Below the pieces are notes generated by a model. The model was not told the DNA's origin. It ran no database searches and saw nothing but the letters and a program-made list of their open reading frames with translations. Position numbers and translations under genes: made by a program. A stretch of 64,000 nt of DNA, from contig NZ_CP130427.1 in assembly GCF_030518795.1 (NCBI RefSeq), positions 3,410,001-3,474,000 of the forward strand, given 5' to 3'. Below are positions 43,183 to 52,274 of the stretch, in pieces (position 1 is the stretch's first letter; each line of letters opens with the position of its first letter). Origin of the DNA: Micromonospora sp. NBRC 110009. Lineage in GTDB: Bacteria; Actinomycetota; Actinomycetes; Mycobacteriales; Micromonosporaceae.

Positions 43183-46100
43183 ATGTCGCTGCTCGCCAGA
43201 TTCAGCCTTGCCAACCGGGGGCTGATCGCCCTCATCGCACTGGTGACCACGGCGTTCGGGGCGTTCGCCGTGCCGTCGCTGAAGCAGCAGCTGCTGCCGT
43301 CGCTGGAGTTCCCCGCCGCGTTCATCGTGGCGCCCTACCCGGGCGCCGCGCCGGAGATCGTCGAGTCCCAGGTCGCCGAGCCGATCGAGAACAGCCTCCA
43401 GGGCATCCCGGGCCTGGAGAAGGTGACCTCGACCTCGCGTGAGGGCGCCGCCACCGTCCAGGTGCAGTACGCCTTCGGCACCGACCTGGACGACGTGGTC
43501 AACAAGATGCAGACCGCGCTGAGCCGGATCGACGGGCAGCTGCCCGCGGGGGTGGACCCGCAGGTCGTCGCGGGCAGCACCGACGACCTCCCGGCCGTGG
43601 TGGTCGCCGCGACCGGCGGCGGTGACGAGCAGGCCCTGGCCGACAAGCTGCGGGCCACCGTCGTACCCGAGCTGGAGGGACTGGACGGGGTGCGCACGGT
43701 CGAGGTGACCGGCACCCGCGACCAGGTCCTGCTGATCACCCCCGACCCGGTGAAGCTGGCCGCCGCCCGGCTCGCCCCGACCGCCATCGCCGAGGCGCTC
43801 AAGACCAACGGGGTCGCGCTGCCCGCCGGCGCGGTGGCCGATGGCAGCCGGTCCCTTCCGGTGCAGGTCGGCACTCCGATCCGAACCGTGGACGACCTGC
43901 GCGGCATCGTGCTCGCCACCGCCCCCGCCGCCCCGGTGCGCCTCGGCGACGTGGCCCGGGTGGCGGAGCAGCTCGCGCCGGCCAGCGGGTTCACCCGGAC
44001 CGACGGCAAGCCGAGCCTGGGCATCGCGGTCACCGCCACCCCGGACGGCAACGCGGTCCGCATCTCGCACGAGATCCGGGACCGGCTGGACGCGCTGGCG
44101 GCCGCCTCCAACGCCGACCTGACCGTGGTCTTCGACCAGGCGCCGTTCGTCGAGCGGTCCATCGAGAGCCTCACCACCGAGGGCCTGCTCGGCCTGCTGA
44201 TGGCGGTCGTGGTGATCTTGGTCTTCCTGCTCTCGGTCCGCTCCACCGTGGTCACCGCGGTCTCCATCCCGCTCTCCGTGCTGGTCGCGCTGATCGCGCT
44301 CTGGGCCGGCGACTACTCGCTCAACCTGCTCACCCTCGGCGCGCTGACCATCGCGGTCGGCCGGGTCGTCGACGACTCCATCGTGGTGCTGGAGAACATC
44401 AAACGGCACCTGGAGTACGGCGAGCCGAAGCGGGAGGCCATCCTCGGCGCGGTCCGCGAGGTCGCCGGGGCGGTGACCGCCTCCACGCTCACCACGGTGG
44501 CCGTCTTCGCGCCGATCGCGCTGGTGGGCGGCTTCGTCGGGCAGCTCTTCGCGCCGTTCGCGATCACCGTGACGGTGGCCCTGCTCGCCTCGCTGCTGGT
44601 CGCGCTGACCGTCATCCCGGTGCTGGCGTACTGGTTCCTGAAGCCGCGGCGCGGCGCGGACGACGCGGCCGCCCGGCGCGCCGCCGAGGAGAAGGAGCTG
44701 CGCAGCTCGTTGCAGCGGGGGTACCTGCCGGTCATCGGCTTCGCCACCCGGTCCCGCGGCACCCGCTGGGCCACCGTCGGCCTGGGCCTGCTGGTGCTGG
44801 TCGGCACCTTCGGCCTGGCGCAGAAGCTGGAGACCAACTTCCTGGATGACTCCGGCCAGCTCACCCTCTCCATCCGGCAGGAGCTGCCGGCGGGCACCGG
44901 GCTGACCGGCACCGACCAGGCCGCCGCCCGGGTGGAGGAGGTCCTCCGGCGCACGCCGGGGGTGAAGACGTACCAGGTCTCCGCGGGCGGCAGCGACAAC
45001 CCGTGGGTGGGCGGCGGCAACAACATCGCCTCCTACTCGGTGGCACTCGCCGACGACGCCGACGCGACGAAGGTCCGCGCGAGCCTGCGCGAGGAGTTCG
45101 ACGCGCTCGGGCCGGAGGCCGGCGAGCTGAGCTTCGGCGCGGGGGAGAGCGCCAGCTCCGCCAACCAGCTCGAGGTGATCGCGAAGGCCGCCGACCAGGA
45201 CACCCTCACTCGGGCCGCCGAGGCCGCCCGGGACGCCCTGGCCGGTACGCCGGGCGTCGAGGACGCGGCCAGCAGCCTCGCCACCCGGGTGCCCCGGGTC
45301 GAGGTGACGGTCGACCGGGTCGCCGCGGCCCGGGCCGGGCTCACCGAGGCAGCCGTCGGGCAGCTGGTCGCCCAGGCGTACCGGGGTGCCCCGCTGGGCC
45401 AGGTCACCGTCGACGGCCGGCCGCGGGACGTGGTGCTCAGCAGCGGGGCCCGGCCGCCGCTGACCGTCGACGAGCTGCGGGCGCTGCCGGTCGGCCGGGT
45501 CAAGCTGGACGACATCGCCGACGTCGACCAGGTCGAGGGTCCGCAGCAGGTGACCCGGATCGACGGGGAGCGCAGCGTCTCGATCACCGGTACGGCCACC
45601 GGCTCCAACCTCGGCGCCACCACCCAGGAGCTGCAGAAGCGGCTGGACGCGCTGGACGTGCCGGGGGCGACGTTCACCATCGGCGGGGTCAGCGCCGACC
45701 AGAAGGACGCCTTCGCCGACCTGGGGCTGGCCGTGCTGGCCGCGATCGCGATCGTTTTCCTGATCATGGTCGGTACGTTCCGCAGCCTGACCCAGGCGCT
45801 GATCCTGCTGATCTCCGTCCCGTTCGCGGCCACCGGCGCGATCGCGCTGCTGCTGGCCACCGGCACGCCGCTGGGCGTCCCGGCGCTGATAGGCGTGCTC
45901 ATGCTGGTCGGCATCGTGGTGACCAACGCGATCGTGCTGCTCGACCTGATCAACCAGTACCGGGCGCAGGGCATGGGGGTCGCCGAGGCGGTGGTCGAGG
46001 GTGGCCGGCGGCGGCTGCGGCCGATCCTGATGACCGCGGTCGCCACCGTGTTCGCGCTGCTGCCGATGGCGCTGGGCCTCACCGGTGAGGGAGGCTTCAT

Positions 46101-46446
46101 CTCCCGCCCGCTGGCGATCGTGGTGATCGGCGGCCTGATCAGTTCGACGCTGCTGACCCTGATCCTGGTGCCGACCCTCTACACCATGGTGGAGCGCACC
46201 AAGGAGTCGCTGCGGGCCCGCCGGGCCCGCCGCCGGGGCACCCCGGTGCCGGCCCGGACGCCGGAGCCGGAGTTGGTTCCGGTCACCGTCGGGGCTCGTG
46301 CGGCGGCCGACGACAGCGCCGCGCCGCGGGCCGCCGAGCCGCCGGCCCGCCCGGCCCCGTCGGCCGCGCTGATCGACGGTACGGACCAGTTCGAGGTGCT
46401 CCGCCTGCCGAGGAGCCGCCGTTCCCCGCTGCCGCCGGGAGACTGA
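43183..46446 (+). CDS. RND-superfamily efflux permease (AcrB/MdtB-like)
   Basis: 1087 residues. There are twelve membrane helices in two halves with two large extracytoplasmic loops each. TIAVGRVVDDSIVVLENIKRHLE carries the paired Asp residues of the HAE-type proton relay (core VVDDSIVVLENI). IGVLMLVGIVVTNAIVLLDLINQYR is the matching segment in the second half. No periplasmic adaptor or outer-membrane partner gene is nearby, as usual in Gram-positives. A long Pro/Ala-rich cytoplasmic tail is present. The substrate is unknown. A large hairpin terminator follows. Confidence 0.9.
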   Translation: MSLLARFSLANRGLIALIALVTTAFGAFAVPSLKQQLLPSLEFPAAFIVAPYPGAAPEIVESQVAEPIENSLQGIPGLEKVTSTSREGAATVQVQYAFGTDLDDVVNKMQTALSRIDGQLPAGVDPQVVAGSTDDLPAVVVAATGGGDEQALADKLRATVVPELEGLDGVRTVEVTGTRDQVLLITPDPVKLAAARLAPTAIAEALKTNGVALPAGAVADGSRSLPVQVGTPIRTVDDLRGIVLATAPAAPVRLGDVARVAEQLAPASGFTRTDGKPSLGIAVTATPDGNAVRISHEIRDRLDALAAASNADLTVVFDQAPFVERSIESLTTEGLLGLLMAVVVILVFLLSVRSTVVTAVSIPLSVLVALIALWAGDYSLNLLTLGALTIAVGRVVDDSIVVLENIKRHLEYGEPKREAILGAVREVAGAVTASTLTTVAVFAPIALVGGFVGQLFAPFAITVTVALLASLLVALTVIPVLAYWFLKPRRGADDAAARRAAEEKELRSSLQRGYLPVIGFATRSRGTRWATVGLGLLVLVGTFGLAQKLETNFLDDSGQLTLSIRQELPAGTGLTGTDQAAARVEEVLRRTPGVKTYQVSAGGSDNPWVGGGNNIASYSVALADDADATKVRASLREEFDALGPEAGELSFGAGESASSANQLEVIAKAADQDTLTRAAEAARDALAGTPGVEDAASSLATRVPRVEVTVDRVAAARAGLTEAAVGQLVAQAYRGAPLGQVTVDGRPRDVVLSSGARPPLTVDELRALPVGRVKLDDIADVDQVEGPQQVTRIDGERSVSITGTATGSNLGATTQELQKRLDALDVPGATFTIGGVSADQKDAFADLGLAVLAAIAIVFLIMVGTFRSLTQALILLISVPFAATGAIALLLATGTPLGVPALIGVLMLVGIVVTNAIVLLDLINQYRAQGMGVAEAVVEGGRRRLRPILMTAVATVFALLPMALGLTGEGGFISRPLAIVVIGGLISSTLLTLILVPTLYTMVERTKESLRARRARRRGTPVPARTPEPELVPVTVGARAAADDSAAPRAAEPPARPAPSAALIDGTDQFEVLRLPRSRRSPLPPGD

Positions 46447-46479
46447 TCCACCCGCGCCCGCTGCCTCGGGCGCGGTTGC

Positions 46480-46523
46480 CCGGAAAGAGTGGCTGTCCCG
46501 CCCGGGACGGCCACTCTTTCCGG
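46480..46523. terminator. Long hairpin terminator after the RND pump gene
   Basis: A 14-bp outer stem (46480-46493 with 46510-46523) continues after one mismatch into a 6-bp inner stem (46495-46500 with 46503-46508). It is the only strong hairpin in the 195-bp gap. Confidence 0.82.
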
Positions 46524-46641
46524 TTCGTGCGGCCACCGCCCGGACGCGGCGACGCGGGAACGGTACGGTGAGTGAGCCTATAGCTGCGGTTGGTGTCGGT
46601 GCGTCCCCGCTGCTGGGGGCGGCCGGAGTGGGAGCGGGGGC

Positions 46642-47457
46642 ATGGCGGACGGCGGGGGCCGGTGGGGCAGGCGCACGATCCTGCGCCGGGCCACCCTGCT
46701 GGCCGGCGGCGCGGCGCTGGGGGTCGCCGCCACCTCGCAGACCGTCTGGATCGCCGACCGTCGGCTTCCGCTCGCCGGCGGGCCCGCCAGCGCCACCCTG
46801 GGCAACCGCCACCAGCAGGTCGGCGCCGGTTCCGTCGAGGTCGCCTGGGGGGTACGCACCAGCGAGCGCATGATCGCGCTCACCTTCGACGACGGCCCGC
46901 AGCCACAGTGGACGCCGATGGTGCTGGACATCCTGGAGCGGTACGCCGTCCCGGCCACCTTCTTCCTGGTCGGGGAGCGGGCCCGGCAGCACGCCGGCCT
47001 GGTGCGCGGCCGGCTGGCCCGGCACGAGGTCGGCAACCACAGCTGGGCCCACCACGACCTGGCCCGGATGGACGCGCACACCGCGTACGACGACCTGAAG
47101 CGCAGCCACGACGCGATCGCCGAGGCGGCCGGGACGGAGCCCCGGCTGCTCCGCCCGCCCTGGGGGCACCTGGGCGGCGCGGTGCTGCACGCCGCCGCCC
47201 GGCTGGACTACTCGCTCGTGCTGTGGACGTTGCAGATGAGAGAGGACGAGTTCCCGCACGACCCGTCCGGTCACGCCCGGCGGATCGTCGCCGACGTCCA
47301 ACCCGGCACGATCCTGCTCGGCCACGACGTCGGCCACGAGCAGCGCCTGGTGGCGCTCCGCGGCCTGCCGGAGATGATCACCGGGTTGCGGGACCGCGGC
47401 TACCGGTTCGTCACGGTCTCCCAACTGCTCGGGCACACCGTCGGAGTGGCCCGGTAA
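46642..47457 (+). CDS. Secreted polysaccharide deacetylase (CE4)
   Basis: 271 residues. The N-terminus GRRTILRRATLLAGGAALG looks like a twin-arginine-type signal. The NodB fold has TFDDGP (Asp83, Asp84), the zinc His pair in HSWAHH (His133, His137), RPPWG and a final LGHDVGHEQR. It probably removes acetyl groups from peptidoglycan or chitin-type sugars. Given the chitinase elsewhere in the window a chitooligosaccharide substrate is possible. A TATAGC box near 46579 may be its -10. Confidence 0.88.
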   Translation: MADGGGRWGRRTILRRATLLAGGAALGVAATSQTVWIADRRLPLAGGPASATLGNRHQQVGAGSVEVAWGVRTSERMIALTFDDGPQPQWTPMVLDILERYAVPATFFLVGERARQHAGLVRGRLARHEVGNHSWAHHDLARMDAHTAYDDLKRSHDAIAEAAGTEPRLLRPPWGHLGGAVLHAAARLDYSLVLWTLQMREDEFPHDPSGHARRIVADVQPGTILLGHDVGHEQRLVALRGLPEMITGLRDRGYRFVTVSQLLGHTVGVAR

Positions 47458-47460
47458 GGT
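47455..47460 (+). promoter_or_regulatory. -10 box TAAGGT for leaderless MFS gene
   Basis: TAAGGT ends 6 nt before GTG 47467 and overlaps the stop codon of the deacetylase gene, the leaderless geometry seen repeatedly in this window. Confidence 0.45.
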
Positions 47461-47466
47461 TCCCGC

Positions 47467-48711
47467 GTGTCGCCGACCCTTTCCGTGCTGGTCCGCAACC
47501 GTGACTTCCGCAGCCTCTTCCTCGCCGAGCTGGTGGTGTTCGGCGCCGACTGGTTCGTCATGGTGCCGCTGCTGGTGCTCCTGCCGGAGCTGACCGGCAG
47601 CGGGGTGTGGGGGGCGCTGGTGCTCGCCGTGGACACCGGCACGACGGCGCTGCTGCTGCCGTACACCGGGACCATCGCGGACCGGTTCGACCGGCGGAAG
47701 ATCATGATGGTGGCGAACCTCGCCGCGCTGGCCGGCATCCTGCTCCTGCTCGGCGTCCGGGGCGCCGGGACGGCCTGGCTGGCCCTGGTGTCGATCGCGC
47801 TGGTGGCGGTGGCGAAGGCGTTCTACTCGCCGGCCGCCCAGGCCGCCCTGCCGAACGTGCTCGACCCGGCGGACCTGGCCGCCGGCAACGCCGTCGCCGG
47901 TTCCGCCTGGGGCACCATGACCGTGGTCGGCGCCTCGCTCGGTGGCATGCTCAGCGCCGCCGCCGGGCCGTACGTCAGCTTCTGGGTGGCGGCGGGCGGC
48001 CTGGCGGTGGCCGCGGGCCTGGCCGCGCTGATCCGACGGCCGTTGCAGGCGCCCCGCGACCCGGCGCTGGCCACCCCGCGCACCTGGCCGGCGATCCGCG
48101 AGGCGCTGGGCTACATCGCGCACCGGCCGCGGGTGCTCGCCCTGGTCACCGTGAAGTCGGCGGTCGGCCTGGGCAACGGGGTGCTGACCGTCTTCCCGCT
48201 GCTCGCCGCGGTATACGGGGCCGGGCCGATCGGCACCGGCCTGCTCTTCGCCAGCCGGGGTGCGGGTGCCCTGGTCGGCCCGATCCTGATGCGCCGGGTG
48301 CTGTCCAACCGGGCCTGGCTGCTGACCGGCCTGGCGCTGTCCATGTCCCTCTACGGCGTGGCCTACCTCGGCACCTCGGTGGTCGACTGGTTCCCGCTGG
48401 TGCTGGTCCTGGTCTTCCTGGCCCACCTCGGCGGCGGCAGCAACTGGGTGATGTCCAACTACGCCCTGCAGGGCGAGGTGCCGGACCGGCTGCGGGGCCG
48501 GGTCTTCGCCACCGACATGATGCTGGCGACGCTGGCCATCTCGGTCAGCCAGCTCGTGGTGGCGCTGGTGGTGGACGCGGTGAACGAGCGGACCGTGCTG
48601 GCCGGCTGTGGCCTGGTCACGGTGGTCTACGCGGTGGGCTGGCGGCTGGCCACCCGGCGGCTCTCGCTCACCGACCCCGCGGAGCAGCCGGAGCCCACCC
48701 GCGCCGCCTGA
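47467..48711 (+). CDS. MFS transporter, DHA3-like (12 helices)
   Basis: 414 residues. The N-terminus LVRNRDFRSLFLAELVVFGADWF and the loop GTIADRFDRRKIMM (motif A) resemble the EntS/MefA-like DHA3 group, which exports siderophores or macrolides. Twelve helices are visible. The mid-protein loop has the family segment AIREALGYIAHRPRVL. The substrate is unknown. It lies 9 bp after the deacetylase gene and upstream of thrB. Confidence 0.87.
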   Translation: MSPTLSVLVRNRDFRSLFLAELVVFGADWFVMVPLLVLLPELTGSGVWGALVLAVDTGTTALLLPYTGTIADRFDRRKIMMVANLAALAGILLLLGVRGAGTAWLALVSIALVAVAKAFYSPAAQAALPNVLDPADLAAGNAVAGSAWGTMTVVGASLGGMLSAAAGPYVSFWVAAGGLAVAAGLAALIRRPLQAPRDPALATPRTWPAIREALGYIAHRPRVLALVTVKSAVGLGNGVLTVFPLLAAVYGAGPIGTGLLFASRGAGALVGPILMRRVLSNRAWLLTGLALSMSLYGVAYLGTSVVDWFPLVLVLVFLAHLGGGSNWVMSNYALQGEVPDRLRGRVFATDMMLATLAISVSQLVVALVVDAVNERTVLAGCGLVTVVYAVGWRLATRRLSLTDPAEQPEPTRAA

Positions 48712-48840
48712 CCCGGCCCGCGGCGGCCGGCCCGGGCTGGATCCGCTCGTGCCAGGCTCAGGCCGGCTCGTGCGGCTGCGGTTGCCATCGACGGAGTCGG
48801 CGTCAGGCCAGCGTGGCCGGGCCGGTCCCACGGTCCGGGC

Positions 48841-48874
48841 GGACCAGCGCGTGGCTGGTCCGGAGCCCTAGCAT
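48841..48874 (+). promoter_or_regulatory. Inverted repeat and -10 box upstream of thrB
   Basis: GGACCAGC (48841-48848) and GCTGGTCC (48854-48861) form an 8-bp inverted repeat with a 5-nt spacer over the expected -35 region. TAGCAT (48869-48874) follows and ends 6 nt before the thrB start, suggesting a leaderless mRNA under regulator control. Confidence 0.5.
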
Positions 48875-48880
48875 GAGTCG

Positions 48881-49825
48881 GTGCCGATGACTTTCGCCTC
48901 CGGTCCCGTGCGGGTCCGGGTGCCCGCGACCAGCGCCAATCTGGGCCCGGGCTTCGACGCGCTCGGGCTGGCCCTCGGGCTCTACGACGACGTGGCGGCC
49001 GAGGTGATGCCGGAGGGCGTCCGGGTGACGGTCGCCGGCGAGGGTGCCGGCGAGCTGCCCGCCGACGAGCGGCACCTGGTGGTGACGTCCATGCGGGCCA
49101 CCTTCGACGTGCTGGGCGGGCATCCGCCGGGGCTGGCGCTGGAGTGCGTCAACCGGATCCCGCAGGCCCGGGGCCTCGGCTCCTCCTCGGCGGCCATCGT
49201 CGCCGGGGTGCTGCTGGCCCGCGCGCTGGTGACCGACGGCGCCACGCGGCTGGACGACGCCGCCGCGCTCCGGCTGGCCGCCGAGATCGAGGGGCACCCC
49301 GACAACGTCGCGCCGTGCCTGCTCGGCGGCTTCACGATCGCCTGGACGGAGTCGGCCGGGGCCCGGGCGGTCTCCCTGCCCGTCGCGGAGGCCGTCCGCC
49401 CCACCGTTTTCGTGCCCGGCGAACGCGGCCTCACCGCCGCCGCGCGGGCCGCGCTGCCGGCCACCGTGCCGCACCCGGACGCCGCGCTGACCGCCGGGCG
49501 GGCGGCGCTGCTGGTGCACGCGCTGACCAGCGATCCGGCACTGCTGCTCCCGGCCACCCTCGACCGGCTGCATCAGGACTACCGGGCCCCGGGGATGCCG
49601 GCGACCGCGGCCCTGGTGGGGGCGCTGCGTGCGGCGGATGTGGCGGCTGTGGTCAGTGGGGCGGGCCCCACCGTCCTGGCGTTGACCGAGGTCCCGACGG
49701 GATTCCACGCGGGAACAAACTGGCTGCGGTGGGAGTTGCCGATAGACGTCAGCGGTGCCCGGGTTGCCCGGGGTAGACTGAGACACGCCGAGCGGGACCC
49801 TGTTGCCGCAGGTCGGAAGAGTTGA
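48881..49825 (+). CDS. thrB: Homoserine kinase
   Basis: A 314-residue GHMP kinase that phosphorylates homoserine for ThrC. VRVRVPATSANLGPGFDALGLAL is the N-terminal GHMP motif (core VPATSANLGPGFDALGLAL). IPQARGLGSSSAAIVAG is the ATP-binding loop, and VSGAGPTVLAL is motif 3. GTG 48881 is the start; ATG 48887 is possible. It has its own promoter, as expected since the upstream neighbours are unrelated transporters. rho follows after about 295 bp. Confidence 0.95.
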   Translation: MPMTFASGPVRVRVPATSANLGPGFDALGLALGLYDDVAAEVMPEGVRVTVAGEGAGELPADERHLVVTSMRATFDVLGGHPPGLALECVNRIPQARGLGSSSAAIVAGVLLARALVTDGATRLDDAAALRLAAEIEGHPDNVAPCLLGGFTIAWTESAGARAVSLPVAEAVRPTVFVPGERGLTAAARAALPATVPHPDAALTAGRAALLVHALTSDPALLLPATLDRLHQDYRAPGMPATAALVGALRAADVAAVVSGAGPTVLALTEVPTGFHAGTNWLRWELPIDVSGARVARGRLRHAERDPVAAGRKS

Positions 49826-49833
49826 TTACGCTC

Positions 49834-50120
49834 TAGACTCAGCACAGCCGCGAAGCATGCGATCTTCCTGCGGGTCGGCGCACCCCCGAAGCTCTCGGCG
49901 GTCAGCCCGTCACCCCTGCCAAAGGCCCACGCCGCACCGCAGTTTCCACAGGTCGCCGCAGACGGCGAGACCTGCTCACCGATGTCGGTGAGTCGGGAAA
50001 CCGACCGGCTGCTGTGTCACAGACTCCCGCGCCGCGTCAGGCGAGGCGGGTGCACCGAGGCCGCCCGGCCACCTGTTCCACGACTCCGGGCAGCCCCGGC
50101 CTATCGAGGGAAGGAATCCA
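49834..50120 (+). promoter_or_regulatory. Probable promoter and long 5' leader of rho
   Basis: TAGACT (49834-49839) is a good -10 box just after thrB. If used, the rho message has a leader of about 275 nt. It contains GTCGG-GAAA-CCGAC (49992-50005), a stem capped by a GNRA-type loop. rho autoregulation through its leader is known in other bacteria; here it is inference. A frame starting at ATG 49982 crosses the rho start out of frame and lacks coding bias. Confidence 0.4.
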
Positions 50121-52136
50121 TTGAGCGACACCACCGACGTGACGTCGGATGTTTCCAACGTCGCTGGCGATGCCACCACCGCCGCCCCCACGCGCCGCCG
50201 GCGCAGCGGTACCGGCCTGTCGGCGATGCTGCTGCCAGAGCTCCAGAGCCTGGCCGCGTCGCTCGGTATCTCCGGTACGGCTCGCATGCGTAAGGGCGAG
50301 CTGATCAGCGCGATCACCGAGCGGCAGGGCGGCGCCGCCGCCGGGACCCCTCGACCGCGGGCCGAGGTCGCGGCCGCGGCCGCACCCGTCCGGGAGGAAG
50401 TGCACGCCGAGGTGCGCGAGGAGCGCGCCGAGGCCGAGCGTCGCCCGGCGGAGCAGGCCGCCGAGCCGACCGAGGGTCGCACCCGGTCCCGCCGGGGCCG
50501 GGCCGCGAACGCCGAGGCGCGGCCGGCGGAGACGCGTACCGAGGAGGCCACCGCCGAGACCGGCGAGCGGGCCGAGCGCGGCGAGGGCCGTGGCCGTGAG
50601 CGGGCCGAGCGCGGTGAGCGGGCCGAGCGCGGTGAGCGGGCCGAGCGCGGTGAGCGGGCCGAGCGCGGTGAGCGGGCCGAGCGCGGTGAGCGGGCCGAGC
50701 GCGGCGAGCGGGCCGAGCGCGGCGAGCGGGCCGAGCGCGGCGAGCGCGGCGGCGACCGCACCGAGCGCAACGAGCGGGCCGACCGTGGCGAGCGGGCCGA
50801 GCGCAACGAGCGCGGTGACCGGGGCGAGCGCAACGAGCGCAACGACCGCGGTCAGCGGGCTGAGCGCGACCACGACGGTGACGAGGACGGCGAGGGCGGC
50901 GGCCGGCGCGGCCGGCGCAGCCGGTTCCGCGACCGTCGGCGTGGCCGCGGCGAGCGGGCCGAGGGCGGCGACGGAGGCGGCCGCGAGCCGCAGGTCGGCG
51001 AGGACGACGTGCTCGTCCCGGTCGCCGGCATCATCGACGTGCTCGACAACTACGCCTTCGTGCGGACCACCGGCTACCTGGCCGGCCCGAACGACGTCTA
51101 CGTCTCGATGTCCCAGATCAAGAAGTACGGCCTGCGCCGCGGTGACGCCATCACCGGCGCCGTGCGGGCGGCCCGGGACGGCGAGCAGCGGCGCGACAAG
51201 TACAACCCGCTGGTCCGGCTCGACACCATCAACGGGATGGAGCCGGAGGAGGCGAAGCGTCGGCCGGAGTTCTACAAGCTCACTCCGCTCTACCCGCAGG
51301 AGCGGTTGCGGCTGGAGACCGAGCCGCACATCCTGACCACCCGGGTGATCGACCTGGTGATGCCGATCGGCAAGGGGCAGCGGGCGCTGATCGTGTCGCC
51401 GCCGAAGGCCGGTAAGACGATGGTGCTGCAGGCGATCGCGAATGCGATCACCCGCAACAACCCGGAGTGCCACCTGATGGTGGTGCTGGTCGACGAGCGG
51501 CCGGAAGAGGTCACCGACTTGTCTCGGTCGGTGAAGGGCGAGGTCATCGCGGCCACGTTCGACCGTCCGCCGCAGGACCACACCACGGTGGCGGAGCTGG
51601 CGATCGAGCGGGCGAAGCGCCTGGTCGAGCTGGGGCACGACGTGGTCGTGCTGCTCGACTCGGTGACCCGGCTCGGTCGGTCGTACAACCTGGCGGCGCC
51701 GGCCAGCGGCCGGATCATGTCGGGTGGTATCGACTCCACCGCGCTCTACCCGCCGAAGCGCTTCCTGGGCGCGGCCCGCAACATCGAGAACGGCGGCTCG
51801 CTGACCATCCTCGCCACCGCGCTGGTGGAGACCGGTTCGATGGCCGACACGGTCATCTTCGAGGAGTTCAAGGGCACCGGTAACGCCGAGCTCAAGCTGG
51901 ACCGGAAGATCGCCGACAAGCGCGTCTTCCCGGCGATCGACATCAACCCCTCCGGCACCCGCAAGGAGGAGGTCCTGCTCGCGCCGGAGGAGCTGGCGAT
52001 CGTCCACAAGCTCCGGAAGGTGCTGCACTCGCTGGACTCGCAGGCGGCGCTCGACCTCCTGCTCGACCGGCTCAAGCAGTCCCGGACGAACATCGAGTTC
52101 CTGATGCAGATCGCGAAGTCCACCCCGGGCGAGTGA
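50121..52136 (+). CDS. rho: Transcription termination factor Rho
   Basis: 671 residues. The N-terminal Rho_N helix bundle includes LQSLAASLGISGTARMRKGELI. It is followed by a long Arg/Glu/Gly-rich insertion (about residues 70-290) typical of actinobacterial Rho and likely RNA-binding or disordered. Then come the OB-fold RNA-binding domain (LDNYAFVRTTGYL) and the RecA-like ATPase with Walker A PPKAGKT (Lys432) and VVLLDSVTRLGR. The start is TTG 50121 behind GGGAAGGA. The insertion contains a perfect 18-nt tandem repeat. A 19-bp hairpin follows the gene. Confidence 0.96.
   Translation: MSDTTDVTSDVSNVAGDATTAAPTRRRRSGTGLSAMLLPELQSLAASLGISGTARMRKGELISAITERQGGAAAGTPRPRAEVAAAAAPVREEVHAEVREERAEAERRPAEQAAEPTEGRTRSRRGRAANAEARPAETRTEEATAETGERAERGEGRGRERAERGERAERGERAERGERAERGERAERGERAERGERAERGERAERGERGGDRTERNERADRGERAERNERGDRGERNERNDRGQRAERDHDGDEDGEGGGRRGRRSRFRDRRRGRGERAEGGDGGGREPQVGEDDVLVPVAGIIDVLDNYAFVRTTGYLAGPNDVYVSMSQIKKYGLRRGDAITGAVRAARDGEQRRDKYNPLVRLDTINGMEPEEAKRRPEFYKLTPLYPQERLRLETEPHILTTRVIDLVMPIGKGQRALIVSPPKAGKTMVLQAIANAITRNNPECHLMVVLVDERPEEVTDLSRSVKGEVIAATFDRPPQDHTTVAELAIERAKRLVELGHDVVVLLDSVTRLGRSYNLAAPASGRIMSGGIDSTALYPPKRFLGAARNIENGGSLTILATALVETGSMADTVIFEEFKGTGNAELKLDRKIADKRVFPAIDINPSGTRKEEVLLAPEELAIVHKLRKVLHSLDSQAALDLLLDRLKQSRTNIEFLMQIAKSTPGE
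50598..50741 (+). repeat. Eight tandem 18-bp repeats inside rho
   Basis: The unit GAGCGGGCCGAGCGCGGT repeats eight times in register from 50598; the last units change the final T to C. Each encodes Glu-Arg-Ala-Glu-Arg-Gly. The near-identity at DNA level points to recent slippage expansion, so copy number should vary between strains. Confidence 0.92.
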
Positions 52137-52150
52137 CCTGACAGGAGAGA

Positions 52151-52192
52151 CGCGAAGAAGGGCACGGCCTGCGGGCCGTGCCCTTCTTCGCG
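52151..52192 (+). terminator. Terminator of rho
   Basis: A 19-bp perfect stem (52151-52169 with 52174-52192) with a TGCG loop, starting 14 nt after the rho stop codon. It is the strongest hairpin in the window. Confidence 0.92.
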
Positions 52193-52274
52193 TACCGGGA
52201 CGAGCAGTGAAGTTTTTCTTCGGTTAGGCCCCAGGGTATTGAAACTTCTATGCAGGCTCTGTTGACTGTGGTCC

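Noticed and set aside
43150..48831. A 1893-codon open frame on the minus strand across the RND, CE4 and MFS genes
   Set aside because: It spans three well-supported plus-strand genes and their terminator, and shows only low-complexity Arg/Gly/Asp sequence; it is a GC-mirror artefact.
49982..50293. Upstream ORF starting in the rho leader (MSVSRETDRLL...)
   Set aside because: It crosses the rho start out of frame, has no GC3 bias and no good ribosome site. A regulatory uORF cannot be excluded but is not supported.
50598..50741. Regular 18-bp repeats considered as CRISPR-like array
   Set aside because: The units are contiguous without spacers and in frame within rho.
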